This document shows positions 36,164 through 48,281 of a DNA stretch of 64,000 bases, one piece after another (positions within the stretch are counted from its first letter, which is position 1; the number at the start of each line of letters is the position of its first letter). The position numbers and the translations under genes are program-made. The stretch is from positions 10,850,001-10,914,000 of the forward strand of contig OZ176054.1 in the NCBI GenBank assembly GCA_964247055.1, read 5' to 3'. The notes below the pieces were generated by a model. It ran no database searches and was not told the DNA's origin. It worked only from the letters and a program-made list of their open reading frames with translations. The stretch is from Paragordius varius (lineage: Eukaryota > Nematomorpha).

Positions 36164-36399
36164 CACGTTACTCCCCATCAAATGGATATGAAATTTAATA
36201 CAAATTAATAGTATAATATAGCAAAAGAATTGGAAAATAAAACTATTACATCTGGATACAATTTATTAACACTTCATTACATTTTCATTTTTTTGTACGC
36301 GACATTTTGGGGTAATTCTTTACCCTTTTAGCTTAAAAATTTAATTATCAAAATCTCTTCTCCTCTATTCGATAAAATACTTGGAATTTTTCGTATTTT

Positions 36400-36740
36400 T
36401 TAAACTTCTAGAGTCCCGAATCTAGGTAGCTCCAAAACACGTTTTAAACGAACAGCTGATATTAAAATCAATAAATATTGAAAACTTACTGGTAAATTGT
36501 AATTTAAAAGCTTCCCAAAGTTAATTATATATATTTTTCAACAATAATATACATTTTGCTTGTTGTATTCACGATAATAAAAAAATGGCGGCGAAAAAGT
36601 TTGAGATTAGATGCCTTTACAATATTTTTTAAAAAAAGTTTATTTGTATCATGCGCCTCAAAGGCTAAAGAAAGCATATTTTAAATTTGCCCTAATGTTA
36701 ATAATGTTTTTAAAATACCCCAAACGGTCATAAGATTTTA
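36400..36740 (+). repeat. Dispersed repeat G, copy 2
   Basis: Resembles 48880-49250 (plus) and 2770-2850 (minus) over AACAGCTGATATTA, AAAGCTT..AAGTTAATTAT and AAAAAGTTTGAGAT. No terminal repeat or coding sequence seen, so the class is unknown. Confidence 0.55.
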
Positions 36741-36825
36741 AAATTTTTTTATATCATTATATCTGCACAAAAGTATATAGGCCTGAAGGAAATGGTAATA
36801 TTAGTTTTTTTAAGGTATCGATGGT

Positions 36826-37101
36826 TGTAAAAATTGAAATTATACGGACAAAACGTTAAACAATGAATATTTTTTATAAAAGACTAATGTACTTTTTAAA
36901 TCTAAATTTTTCCCATAAAAATTATTTATTTACAATTGTAAAATATATTATTAATTATGTTACCAATATACATCTCTATTCATACTTTAGAATTTTAAAT
37001 AATTATTTATATTTTAAAATTCAAGATTATAAAAGTATAGTTGTCTTTTGAAAAAAAATATTTTCTTTATATTTTTACGTTTTGTCCGTATAATTTCACT
37101 T
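36826..37101. mobile_element. H-family element H2
   Basis: GTAAAAATTGAAATTATACG at the left and the inverse TTTTGTCCGTATAATTTCA at the right; about 276 bp; noncoding. Confidence 0.75.
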
Positions 37102-37589
37102 TTCGCTCTATTTAATATTGCATTGTTTTTTGATTTTTTGTGTGAATATCTCTCCAATCGTCAATGTCTAATTTGAAGGCATACATAACCATGATTTAGA
37201 TAGACGGCTTTTATAATCATAAGACATGTCACTCGGAAAAATAATAAAATACAAGTTGAAATCCGCTTAGTTTAATTTGACATTTATATGTTATTATCGA
37301 GATTAAAAAACAATGTGGTTAGTTTCGCATTTATTTAGTTACAACATACATAACCAATGATATAAATTGATTGACTTAGGATGAATCACTCTTTATTATA
37401 TGGATTTCGATCCAAAAAATATTTTCTGGTTGCTTTGATAACTTTTGATTTTATTTTGAGCCTAACCCAATTTCGGATGATATATCTCATGAATATAATG
37501 GTAAATTTTAGATTGAAATCCATTTTTTTACATTTTTAGTGATAATTTGCGTATTGAAAAGCGTGTTGGACATCCCTGATTTAGACCAA

Positions 37590-38196
37590 TTACACTAGAC
37601 AACAAGATTTTTTGCCACTAAAGATTTTTGCATTTTCTGATTACTATTATTTTAACAGGAAATCTGAAACAACACCCGCGAAATGAGAGCGTTTTTCTCA
37701 ACTAATATATTTTCATAACTAATGAAAATAGCTCAAACTTTGTGTATATGGCTAAGAATGTCTAAAATTTTTTGAATAAATATATATCAAATAAGCAAAC
37801 CAAAAGCTTTTCCAAAGATTATTTTTAAATTTTATACAAATGTAACCCTAATAATTATATTAAATAATTATATGATTTTTAAATTAGTTGTGAAATTTCG
37901 AATTATTTAAGGTTTAAAATTATAAACATATAAAACCAAATAATTATTACTAGATTGATTTAAATGACAAACTACCATTCGAAAGATTTCTTTCGAATGA
38001 TATAAAATACATGGCTCTATATCTTAAATTAATTTTGGAAATTTCGAGTTTAATGTTAAATCGGACCAAAAATTATCGATCAAACCTAATAAAAATCTTA
38101 CGTGTTAGACCTTTTTTACAGATTATTAAATGTAATAAATTTTAAATTTAAAAGAATGGCACTTAAAAAAAGTCAAAATTTGTTGTCTAGTGTTAT
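37590..38196 (-). mobile_element. A-family element A4, internally deleted
   Basis: Ends ACACTAGACAACAAGATTTT and AATTTGTTGTCTAGTGT. Only about 607 bp, so roughly half of the A3 body is missing, and the G+C-rich box is only partly preserved (ACCCGCGAAATGAGAGCG). Confidence 0.75.
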
Positions 38197-39096
38197 CTTT
38201 TGACCAATCAAAAACCTATTTCAAAATGAATCTCTCACGCTTAAATTTATTTTTTGCAACAAATGCTAAAAAATTTTATCCAAAAAATATGACTCTACAA
38301 CAAATAACACATAATAAATAAAACTGTATTTATTAAACATTGCAGAATTTTCAATTATAAACAAACATGTATAATAATTATGGGAATAAAATATAGTAAA
38401 TATATAACAAATTCAGTTAAACTGTACAATTTTCTAACTATTCTATCTATCTATATATATTTGGATTATATATATTAGATTTAAAGCGAATATGTATGAA
38501 TTGAAACAATGAATTTTAGTAATCCATGTATTATAAATCCATGTGAGAAAGATTGGAATTATTTTATTCAAAAAAATTAATACGTTGTTAATATATTAAA
38601 TTTAAAGCATATAATCATGTAAAATATCAATGGAAAAAATTGTATGACAAAATTAAGCATAAGAAAATGATAATATATATACAAATTAAAAATTATTCAT
38701 TTCAGATGTGTAATCAATATATTTTATGGTAAAATAAAATATATATATATATATATATATATTTATCATTCTTTTAATCAATTTAAAAAAGACAATATGG
38801 TAAATACATTATAAACCTTTACCATTCAATTATCGAATCCTTGTCTATCACATAAATCGTATGTATATAGATATATATATCAGAGTCAGAATTTGTAAAA
38901 GAAAAGAAGATATATTTATCAAAATAATATAAAACCATCCAAGTTTAGAATATAAAAATTCAGCAAATGTTAGATAAGGCATTAAAATATCATTTATCCA
39001 TCATAAATTCGTTATAATATATATTTATATATATGGAAAAAATGGTATTGTAATTTAAAAAGAGGATCCAAATATCAAAAAAAATTAAAAAATAGT

Positions 39097-40474
39097 TTAA
39101 TCAATTTCATCATTTTTAAGCTCTAAACCTATATTTATTTCGTTATTATTATTTGAAAAATTATCAGTTGACTGTTGAATCGAGGTATTGGGTTCAAGGG
39201 CAAAAAGATGTTGAAGTCCGGCCTTATTTATTGCCGATTGAAATTGGGAAAAATAATCTATATGGACAGACACATGTAAAAATATATGTTTCAAAATAAG
39301 TAACATGTAATAAAAAGTACGTTGATCTTAATCATATGTATAAGAAAAGAAAATCTTGCTTCAAACTATCTTTGGGTATTATTTTTAAAAATAATTGAAA
39401 ATATTAAAAAATTTAAACCCAATAAACAGTATTGATATATTATATGTGGTTCGTAAAGCAATTACCCGTATAATAAATTTAGTTGAAATAATTTAAACTT
39501 CGAAAAATGTTTTTAAAAAAATATTATATGAAGATAAACTTTGTAATAAGGCAATTTGAGCTGGGGTCAATTTATCACGCATTTTGAGAAGGTTGACAAG
39601 GCTGACATACTGTTGTTGAAGCAAAGTTAGGGAAAAACCGGTATTCATAAAATTATTATTTTCATCGAAATCAGATTGTTTTATATTTTTATTATCATGA
39701 TTCAAGTTTATTTTGTCCATTAGGGAATCCATACCTTTATTATTATGTGTTGTCGATTCAAATGCTTTTGAATTATCATGTTGTGTAGTAAAGTTATTTA
39801 TGATATTCTGTTCATTGGATATATAAAAAAATTATATTTTATGTAAAACGCCCAAAAAATATAATATAAACTTATTGTATGTGTGGTTGATGCAAGGTTT
39901 TTAATTGTCAAATTATAATAAAAATTTAATATGATGGAAATCCAAAGACATAGTAAATATCAAGTAAATTTTATTTTTCAATCATTTTTCTTTTGAATAA
40001 AAGTCTTTATATATAGTCTAAAAATCATACACTTGCCCGATTTGTACATATGTTTTAATACTCTTTAACATTTAAACATATCTCCCATATATACGGTAAA
40101 TATTGAAATTATACGTAAAAACATAATTCCAAGACAGCCATCCTTTTTTAAATCTTAATTTTCCTGATAAATCCTCTTTAACTGCAATATCCAAAAAGAC
40201 ATGTTATATAAATAAATAATCGTTTAAATGTATGGTTGTCTTTTGAAAAAAATAATTCTCTTCATATATTTCTATTTTGTCTGTCGAATTTTAATATTTA
40301 CTGTTTAAGTATTCATATATGCATTATATTATATGCTTTTTATTTAAATAATTTTATTTTGGAAATTCATAATTTTGTATACCTTCTGTTCCCGTAAAAG
40401 CGACAAATATTGCAATATAGTGTTTCCATCCATATTGTTAGATGAATGTTTAAAATTGTTTGAAACTGCCTCTA

Positions 40475-40525
<51 letters not shown>

Positions 40526-40671
40526 CTGTAAATAAAGTATAATAGAATTTATAGATAAATTAATATAGTTATTACCTCTGGTAGTATAATCGGGTTGTAA
40601 ATCTACATTTTTGGGCGAATTTGACATTAAATGACGGAACACGGCAGTTGGGGTTAAATTTGTAACGCTCT

Positions 40672-40708
<37 letters not shown>

Positions 40709-43099
40709 TTACATTTTATCAAGTATTTCAAATTCACCCTAAATAAATTATGTGTTTTTAAGATAAAATATTACCTATATTTTTTTATATTTTTTAAAAA
40801 AGAAATTTTGTATTTAATCAAAATAATACTAAAAAAATAATAAATTGCCATAAAAATATATTTAATTATGATGAGTTATATTAGACCGAAATTTCATAAT
40901 TGAATTGTAGGGTGAATTTGTATTGTTCGAGAAGGGTGAATTTAATTGTAAATGGTATATATAAATAAATATTACAACTTCAGTTAAATATATTAGCGAA
41001 ATTCACAAACGCCTAATAATTTTTACCCGTAATGATTTATTTCCAGGGTTTTCAGGCAAAATATTTCGCATATTATTAGTGGTGGGATTAGTGAACAAAT
41101 TTTTATTGGATGATTCTTGTTTCATAGCTTGATTTATTTGGTTTCCGTCCTGAGGTGAAATAAATTAATATTGTATAAAATTATAAAAAAAAGTTATACA
41201 TAGTTGTTTTTCATTTATAATTAATTTTGGACTCTACTTAATCAAAGGCTTATTCAAAATAAAAAATTTAAAAACTTGGGAATGAAAATGGTAAATATAA
41301 CTAGTTTTAAATGAAAACTTTTCAAAAAAGCAAACTTCTGGATAAAAATTTATATATATATATATATATAATAACTATTGAACACAAATTTCATAGAAAT
41401 AACGTCATATAATTATATGAGTTAATAAATTTTATGGTTAACATATAAATGTAAATTTTGATTATTATATTGTGGACTCTCAAATTATAATATATTATAA
41501 ATATAAATATATATATATTTAATTACATTTAAATAATCAAACAAACTACGCATATTAAAATATACATTTATTATAGTACAAGCCTTTAACTTTTAAACAT
41601 CCCATCATTTTTAACTGAAGGTTGAAACCTAATCCAAATTGGTTGTGAAAATTTTCAAAATACACAAAATGGGAAATTCTTGAGAAAGTATCAGATGATC
41701 AAAACAAATTTTACTTCTCACTTTAGAACTTTTACACACGATGGGTCCCTGTAACTAATAAATAAATATTACGAGTAGGGGTTAGTTTACAGAATTAAAA
41801 GTCTATATCGACTATAAATATATGCTACGCTAACTTTCCTCAAAAACAGTTTCTGCACAAATTTTAATATCATGGGTCCTACCAGCCCATTCCTGGAATC
41901 TCAAGACTTAGAGCTCAAACTTTTGAATTCCAATGCCTAATAAACGGGGCAAGGAAGTTTTAAAGCTCATTGAAACCAGTAGAACAGGAGTTCATGGTCC
42001 AAATCCATTAGTTAAAAAACCTGAGATGCTAACTAACCAAACTAATTTCTGGTAAAATCTTAAAAACCAGAGGAAAAGAAGTTTATAAATCAATTGAAAT
42101 TGATTCCCAGTCTAATCTAAGGACCTGGTAGTTTAGAGACATTTCCCTCTGCCCAAATCACAGAAACTAAGGTTCGCACTAACCCATAGGAACCTTTTCT
42201 ATTTTAACCTACGGAGATAAGAGAATTTTTGAACCCATTAGAACAACCATCCTTTAAAAACTGTTGAAAACATTAATGTTGATGACAAAGAAAGGGACGA
42301 CCACTCTTTTCTTATAATGATAATATAAAAATGGACTTGAATCAACGTAGCCTTTCCACAGAACAATGTAAAGATCGTAATTTATGGAAGAAATTACTTC
42401 GTGGATACAAAACTCCGAATATGGAGTCCTAATATTATCCAATTAAAACCAGTTACTGCAAAAAGCAGAGAAACTAGCGGTGTACCACTCCATTCACACC
42501 TATGACCTTTGGAATCGCTATAATCAATAGTAAAAATATCTTACCATGGTTGTTTGTCGCGTTTGTTGTTGTTGATCGGTCATTGCTTGTTGAGTTTGGA
42601 GAGGGAGTGGAGGAAATCCGCCGCCACCACTCAGAGTCGCCATCATAAAGTCTGGCGGGGGTGGAGGCATCATCAAAGGCAGATGCGGTGGTGGCGGTAA
42701 AACAGCTGATCGCGAAAGCAAAGATGGCGGCGGAAAAAATGGCGGTATGGGTGGAGGTGGTGGGACAAGTCCAAAAGGGGGCGGAGGATACCCCATCACG
42801 AATTGGGGTGGTAGGGGAGGTGGAATAATGTTATTATTGGCCATTGCCGTATGATTTGTAATTATAGTTGTGGTGTTGTTGTTTGAAATGGGGGCGCTTA
42901 TTTTGCCAAAAGGCAAATTATTATTATGGCTTTGTGTTGATGAAATGTTTTGTTGAAAGGTGTTTGCCGTTGAATAAAAATGGTTAATGACATTTTTCAT
43001 GGCCATTCTATTTGTGTTGTTGGGATTAGGATTGTTTATATTGTTATCATGATCATTGGAATCAAGTGTACCACTAAAAGTGTCTAGACAGTGTATAAA

Positions 43100-43142
<43 letters not shown>

Positions 43143-46100
43143 TCCCATTTGAAAACCCAAATGTAAAATATATATAGTGCATGCATATTTTCAGGAGACA
43201 CCGCTCATCTAAAGATTTTAACCCTTTTAAGAATAAAAGTGCACTATTTTTGCTTCATTCATTTTTTCAATCCATAACATTACATTGATGATAAAAAACA
43301 AAGGGTCTTTATACATAAACTGCAAAAAATAAAATTTTCATACCTTCATTAGGTTTGTTGGTAGCAGGGTATGGAGAAGCATGGGTAGAAGTTATATTTA
43401 ATTTTTGTAACATACTTAACAAAAGTTGTGAATTATCGGTCATATTTGCATTTGCATTATTATTAAAAGTATCATTATCATAATCAATATTTTCAACATT
43501 CTTTTGGTCGGGGCTTAAATTAAGGTCCCGTAAAATATCGGCCTCTGTTAAATTTTCATCAACTATTTCTGATTCAAAATTATCAGGATAATTATTTTGT
43601 ATAGTAGGATCTCCAGATGGTAATGGTATTTGAGATAAATGAGACAAATTCATAGATTTTTGGAGGGCGCTTATTGGTTCAGGAGATGTCACTTCGTTCT
43701 AATGTAAAAAAATGATAAAAAATTACAAAATTATGTAATTTTACTGGCAAACGGATACATATTAAAGGTAGTAAACGAATACTTTAACATTAAATAACAT
43801 ATCTTTAATCTCTACTTATTATATCATATCATTCAAAAAACTAAGTGGGAAATAAATTAAGCAACATATGAAAAATTATGAATATCTGACTTATATATAA
43901 ATCTAACATGCCAGGAAAATAACTAACATTTTTCGAATTCTGACTCAAAATTCCAATTTTAAACAGTTAAATAACTTATAGTATAAAATGAGATACAAAT
44001 ATGTCACTTGAAATATTTTTTAATACATATAATATATGTAAAAACCTTTTCTCCAAACTGTTTTTGGTGGGTTTGTATGGCAAAAGCTAACTTTTGAAAC
44101 GGGGTCATTTGTTTTTCATTAGTATCATTTTCTGAAATATTCAAGCTTTTACCCTGCAACGTAATTTGATCTTGAGATTTGTTTGGAGCATTTACATTAG
44201 CTATTATATATGGAGAAAAATGCTTAAAAACTTTTTTTTCAATGAGATATTTAAATATCTATCAGTTAGTACAATTTTTACCGGTCAATCGAATAAAAAC
44301 TAATAATATCGCTTACAGTCATTCACGGTAATAACCCAGCAAGTATTGTCTGTTATAATAAGTAAAACAAAATGAATTTGATTTTAATAATCTAAAAAAC
44401 ATATGATAAAAATCATAAATTTTTCTAAATCATCTAGATTTGTCGACATTTTTTACAATAAATTTTAAATTTTATGCCATTTGTATACTGATTTAAAGTA
44501 AGGTGAAAAACCTACATATTTACATGGTCACAGTTTGGTCATTAATCCATTCTCATTATCAGTCAGACCCAACTTTACACATTAGATTTAATTTACAGTG
44601 TAATGAAGATTTTCAAATAATTATTGAAAAAAAAAGATTGCTAAATATACCGTAGTTGCGAATAGATTTTTCATCAAAAAATGCTTTAAAGCGACTTTGA
44701 AACATTGTATTTTCATCTTCATTCATAATTTGCGTTGAACTACTTACATTTGGTAATGGGATATCCTCCTACAAGAATGGCAATAAAAAAATAAATAAGA
44801 TTAAAAACTGTATTTCCCATATAATAAATATCTTAAAGTTTACTCAACATATAAATTTTAAAAAGGAATCCATTAACAAATTGTAAACTAATTACAAATC
44901 TATCAAAAATCTATTTTATCTCAAATCAAATTTGACTTATCCCTCTCCTTTACACAAAACTACCATGAAATGTTTAATCTTTTAACAGTTTGTATATAGA
45001 AACTCAAATAATCAAAAATTCAAAAAAATAACCCAAAAATATAAAAAACATACCACATCATCATCATATTGATTTATTCGTGGAGAAGTGTTTGGAGCTA
45101 TTGCTGGTTCAGCTAAATGCACAAAATAAAAATTTAAATATTAAAAATTAATGGTACAAAAACTTTTCCAAGAGCTGATATGAAGATTAGGCTTTATATT
45201 AGAGAAAGTATGAGTTAAAATTTAACAAATTATAAAAAAATCCGAAATCTACAAAAATAATATATACCTTTTTTATTTATATTATGGGTTCCAAATGCGT
45301 CTGTCCCTTCATTTTCATATATGATTCGTTCTTTATGTGTTGTCATATCATCACATACTGTTTGTTCTTCGGAAATATTATCAAGTTTTGAATAATCGCT
45401 CGAATTTCCAATATTGCGATTTGTAGTATTGGCGTTATTAGCATTTGCTATACTCTTTTTCCAAGCTTGATAATCAAACATTATATTAGTGTTATCGACA
45501 TTTTTGGCAGTATTATGATTGCCATTTATATCACCACTTCCGTAATGTTCAGACACCAATAATTCATTTTTTGTCTCGCAAAGAATATTTTCATTACAAT
45601 TATTGTTACTTATTGTCTCATTAGAGGGGTGATCTTTTTGTTGGTTAAAGAAACCACCCAATTCAATTTTATCCATGTGGGACGTGGGTCCCTCCGTAAA
45701 CCACTCAGGTTCTTCTACGGTAGCAGGTGATATCCCATATTTACTGTTGTTGTGCTGCGCATTGTTGAAATGATAATTGCTATTATAGTGTGTCGTAGTG
45801 TTGCGCTTTTTATAATCAATATTATTCCTTTGGTAGGCTGATGCATTTTGCGATATATGAGGGCCATACCTTCTCCTATCAAACATTGATATGCCCTTTG
45901 GCTCATAACTTTTTGTTTCATCATAAAATTTATTGTTTCTATCAAAGGCATTTACATGTTCAAGAGTGTCTGACGGGAGTGAGCCTGAATTATGTTGTCG
46001 GAAAAATGGGTTGGAATTACTTATGCCATGGTTATCTTTATCATAATCCCTTGTTGTAGTTAAATCATCGTGCGTCGGTCCATCAAGAAAATGAGAATCA

Positions 46101-47968
46101 GCCTGGGAAAATTGTTTCCTACCATAAGGAACCTCATCAAATCTAAATAAAAAATATAATCATCGATAATATTAAATAAATTAAATGATTATTAGAGATA
46201 ATTACAGATTTAAACATTTTTATAATAAAATCTTTGAATAATCTTTGGGTCATCATCGCAAAATTTGAAAAACATAAATTTAACATAAAACATTAATTTT
46301 TCTTATAGTTTTAATTTAAAAAAAAATAAAAAATAAAGTATTATATAAAAAATTACGGAGTTTCTTTATCATACGGTAGCCGATTAGTTAATTTATTGGT
46401 GTTGGCAAATTTGTTTTGTGAAGAGGACTGATAATATTTGGTTTGAGAAGCCAAATTATTTTGTATAATGTATTTTCGACCTCTATCTCCGATCCCTGTA
46501 CCGCGAGAAAATCGATCATACATGGCAGATTCATCAGCTCTCGTATGACGTCCATTGATTTTGCGTGATGAGGTTAGAGGATAGGCATGACTTTCATAAT
46601 CTAGCTCTTCAAATCAAAAAAACACACATTTTACCACAAAAAATTCAGGACACAATTAAGTTTTATACCATTTACAGTTCAAATTCACCCTTGAACAATT
46701 TAAATTCACCCTAAAAATAAATTATGTGTTTTCAAACTAATGCAACTCATTACTATATGAAATATTTCGTTATAGCAGAGTTTATTATTTTCTCAGTATT
46801 ATTTTAATTAAACCAAAATTTTATTTTTAAAAATGTATAAATATATAGGTAATTTTTTAAATTTGAGGGTGAATTCGAATTGTTCAAGAATAAATTTGAA
46901 TTGTTTAAGGGTGAATTCAAATTGTAAATAGTATTTTAAAGCTTTAAACGCATAAAAATATTTTCGGAAGAAATATTTCTAATCCTTCAAACCGAAACCG
47001 GGACCACATAAAAACGGTTTTGTTGTGTTCCTAAAATTTAGTACGACCCCGGTTTCATATTCGAAACTCAGGAACCACCCCTATTCCGGTTCACTATTTT
47101 TGACCCGATTCAAAACCCTGAATATAACTTGCTAAATATTAACTAAAATCATTATAATTATTTACTGTTAAAATACCAATTTTTAATATTTTAATTACCA
47201 TTAAAGATAAACAATTAGGTAAAAATGACATGTAAGAATTATTTGATCTGTGTATCAATAACAATGAATACCTAACATTCCGTTTATAATGCAAATTTTT
47301 TGAAAGAAGCATCCAATAACTTAGCCTTAACAAATTTTTATCAATTATAATGTTCGAACTAATTGTGAGTTTTTTAGAAAAAATAGATTTATAAAAGATA
47401 AGGATTTTACATATTATCTAAGGGCGATAAAGCTACTCTAATATCATGAGGAAAAATACGACTTTTTAATTACAATATCTTAATTATGTAATGGGGAAGA
47501 TTTAATTATAACCAGTTGTCAAAGATAATAATCTATAAAAATGAAAAAATATATGTAATAAAATAAATGTTTAATTCGAACATGCTCAGTATTTGAATAT
47601 GGGCTAATTGTTACATATTTTATTTGTGTTCAATCTTTTTGCAAGTTAAAGCATTTCAATAATAAATTCAAACAATAAGATAATCAAAAATAAATTTTGT
47701 AATTTATTAAAACGTACCAAATGACTTTTTCTTGTAATTGGGTTTCAATGAATCATATTTGTCCGATCGCAGAGGAATATCTCCAATGTAACTAATTAAA
47801 TTAAATCGAATAATACTTTTGTGGTAAAAAGCAATGAGGTGTGCAGTGTGATAAATCTGAATTGTATATATCTAATAATTGATTTTTGGAATATTTTATA
47901 AAAATTGGTTTCATATCAGTAACATCCGAACTATATAATATAAATATAATTCATATATACCTAAGCAT
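39097..47968 (-). CDS. EIF4ENIF1: 4E-T (eIF4E transporter), translational repressor scaffold of P-bodies
   Basis: 4E-T binds eIF4E and recruits DDX6, LSM14 and PATL1 to silence mRNAs. Exons in transcript order: 47968-47961, 47930-47817, 47791-47718, 46606-46357, 46142-45268, 45112-45054, 44768-44651, 44200-44046, 43698-43344, 43083-42545, 41149-41027, 40669-40576, 40471-40383, 39807-39540, 39257-39097; all phases agree, about 1093 aa. Residues 15-25 KYSKNQLLDIY form the YX4L-phi eIF4E-binding motif (human RYTKEELLDIK). Near residue 290 EPEWFTEGPTSHMDKIEL is the DDX6-binding CUP-homology block (human EPEWFSAGPTSQSETIEL); SRFKAFFDE matches SRFSRWF, LTPTAVFRHL matches FTPTSVIRKM. Asn-rich stretches and a long Pro-rich segment (about 42600-42830) fill the rest. 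First two introns are 30 and 25 nt; others 104-1395 nt. Least certain: the 8-nt first coding exon (a start at 47914 is the alternative), the AAG acceptor at 46606 and the last donor at 39540. Confidence 0.9.
40092..40304. mobile_element. H-family element H3 in a 4E-T intron
   Basis: TACGGTAAATATTGAAATTA at the left, inverse AATTTTAATATTTACTGT at the right; 213 bp, a shortened copy. Confidence 0.7.
40477..40523. repeat. (TA)n microsatellite at a 4E-T splice acceptor
   Basis: About 46 bp of TA ending within 6 nt of the acceptor of exon 40471-40383; makes up nearly half of a 104-nt intron. Confidence 0.95.
40676..40705. repeat. (TA)n microsatellite at a 4E-T splice acceptor
   Basis: About 30 bp of TA, 7 nt from the acceptor of exon 40669-40576; also abuts foldback element FB2a. 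Confidence 0.95.
40703..40957. mobile_element. Foldback element FB2, copy a, in a 4E-T intron
   Basis: The left arm has TTCAAATTCACCCT, the right arm AGGGTGAATTTGTATTGTTC and ends TAAATGGTA. 255 bp; arms are short arrays of a 21-nt unit. The interior AAATTATGTGTTTT also occurs in copy b. Confidence 0.75.
41580..42540. other. G+C-richer segment in the largest 4E-T intron
   Basis: About 960 bp visibly richer in G+C than the surrounding intron, with no stop-free frame of note on either strand, no matching copy in the window and no inverted ends. Possibly an old insertion; not identified. A (TA)n run lies at 41351-41370. Confidence 0.4.
43102..43138. repeat. (TA)n microsatellite near a 4E-T splice acceptor
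   Basis: About 36 bp of TA, some 18 nt from the acceptor of exon 43083-42545. Confidence 0.95.
46666..46933. mobile_element. Foldback element FB2, copy b, in a 4E-T intron
   Basis: Begins TACCATTTACAGTTCAAATT with a 21-nt unit AATTCACCCTTGAACAATTT(A); the right arm repeats AGGGTGAATTCGAATTGTTC(A) three times and ends ATTGTAAATAGTA. 268 bp, noncoding. Confidence 0.8.
46940..47717. other. Rest of the 1.1-kb 4E-T intron
   Basis: At 46985-47110 a G+C-richer patch with ACCGGGACC, ACCCCGGTTTC and TTCCGGTTC; repeat-like but without a second copy here. Nothing else recognisable. Confidence 0.4.
47792..47816 (-). other. 25-nt intron of 4E-T
   Basis: GTATTATTCG...AATTAG. Joins the eIF4E-binding exon (ending CFLPQ) to NYIGDIPLRSDKYDS; phase 2 on both sides. 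Retention gives an in-frame TAA. Confidence 0.8.
47931..47960 (-). other. 30-nt intron after the first coding codons of 4E-T
   Basis: GTATATATGA...TATAG. Joins ATG CTT AG to T TCG GAT, putting a Met in frame eight residues before the Met at 47914. It could equally be a 5' UTR intron if the later Met is used. Confidence 0.55.
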
Positions 47969-48281
47969 TATGTTAATTGTTTTTTCAATTAAAGTATCGG
48001 TAAAAAATATTGTTGTTTATCATTCTATTTCCAAGCAACCGATCAACAACAAATAAACACATGGATTTATGGATGATTTGAAATTTATAAGTTCTCATGG
48101 TTTTCGAAAATCGTAAGTGGTTTGAAAACTATAATTTTATAAGATTATGTTAGCACTAATTAATACCTCTGATTATTTTTTCTAGTTTGGGGTAGTTTTG
48201 TCCAAGAGCTCAAGTTTGTAAATATACTGCTATGAAAGTTATTTTGGATGAAATTTAAATATCAAACATTGCATGTATTAG
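47969..48281 (-). promoter_or_regulatory. Upstream region of 4E-T
   Basis: Should hold the promoter and 5' UTR. No TATA box or other motif at a convincing distance; upstream frames of the first coding exon are closed by stops. Confidence 0.35.

Larger units (their letters stand above)
35572..39096. other. Spacer between convergent CCP110 and 4E-T, filled with repeats
   Basis: Holds the two 3' UTRs, H1, a G copy, H2 and A4 (listed separately). The remaining sequence, including 37110-37585 and 38200-39090, shows nothing but A+T-rich DNA and short TA runs (for example 38738-38761). Confidence 0.6.

Noticed and set aside
47959-48010. Upstream extension of 4E-T with an FX4LI motif resembling a second eIF4E-binding site
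   Set aside because: Closed by an in-frame stop and lacking the essential Tyr; the true motif is in the next exon.
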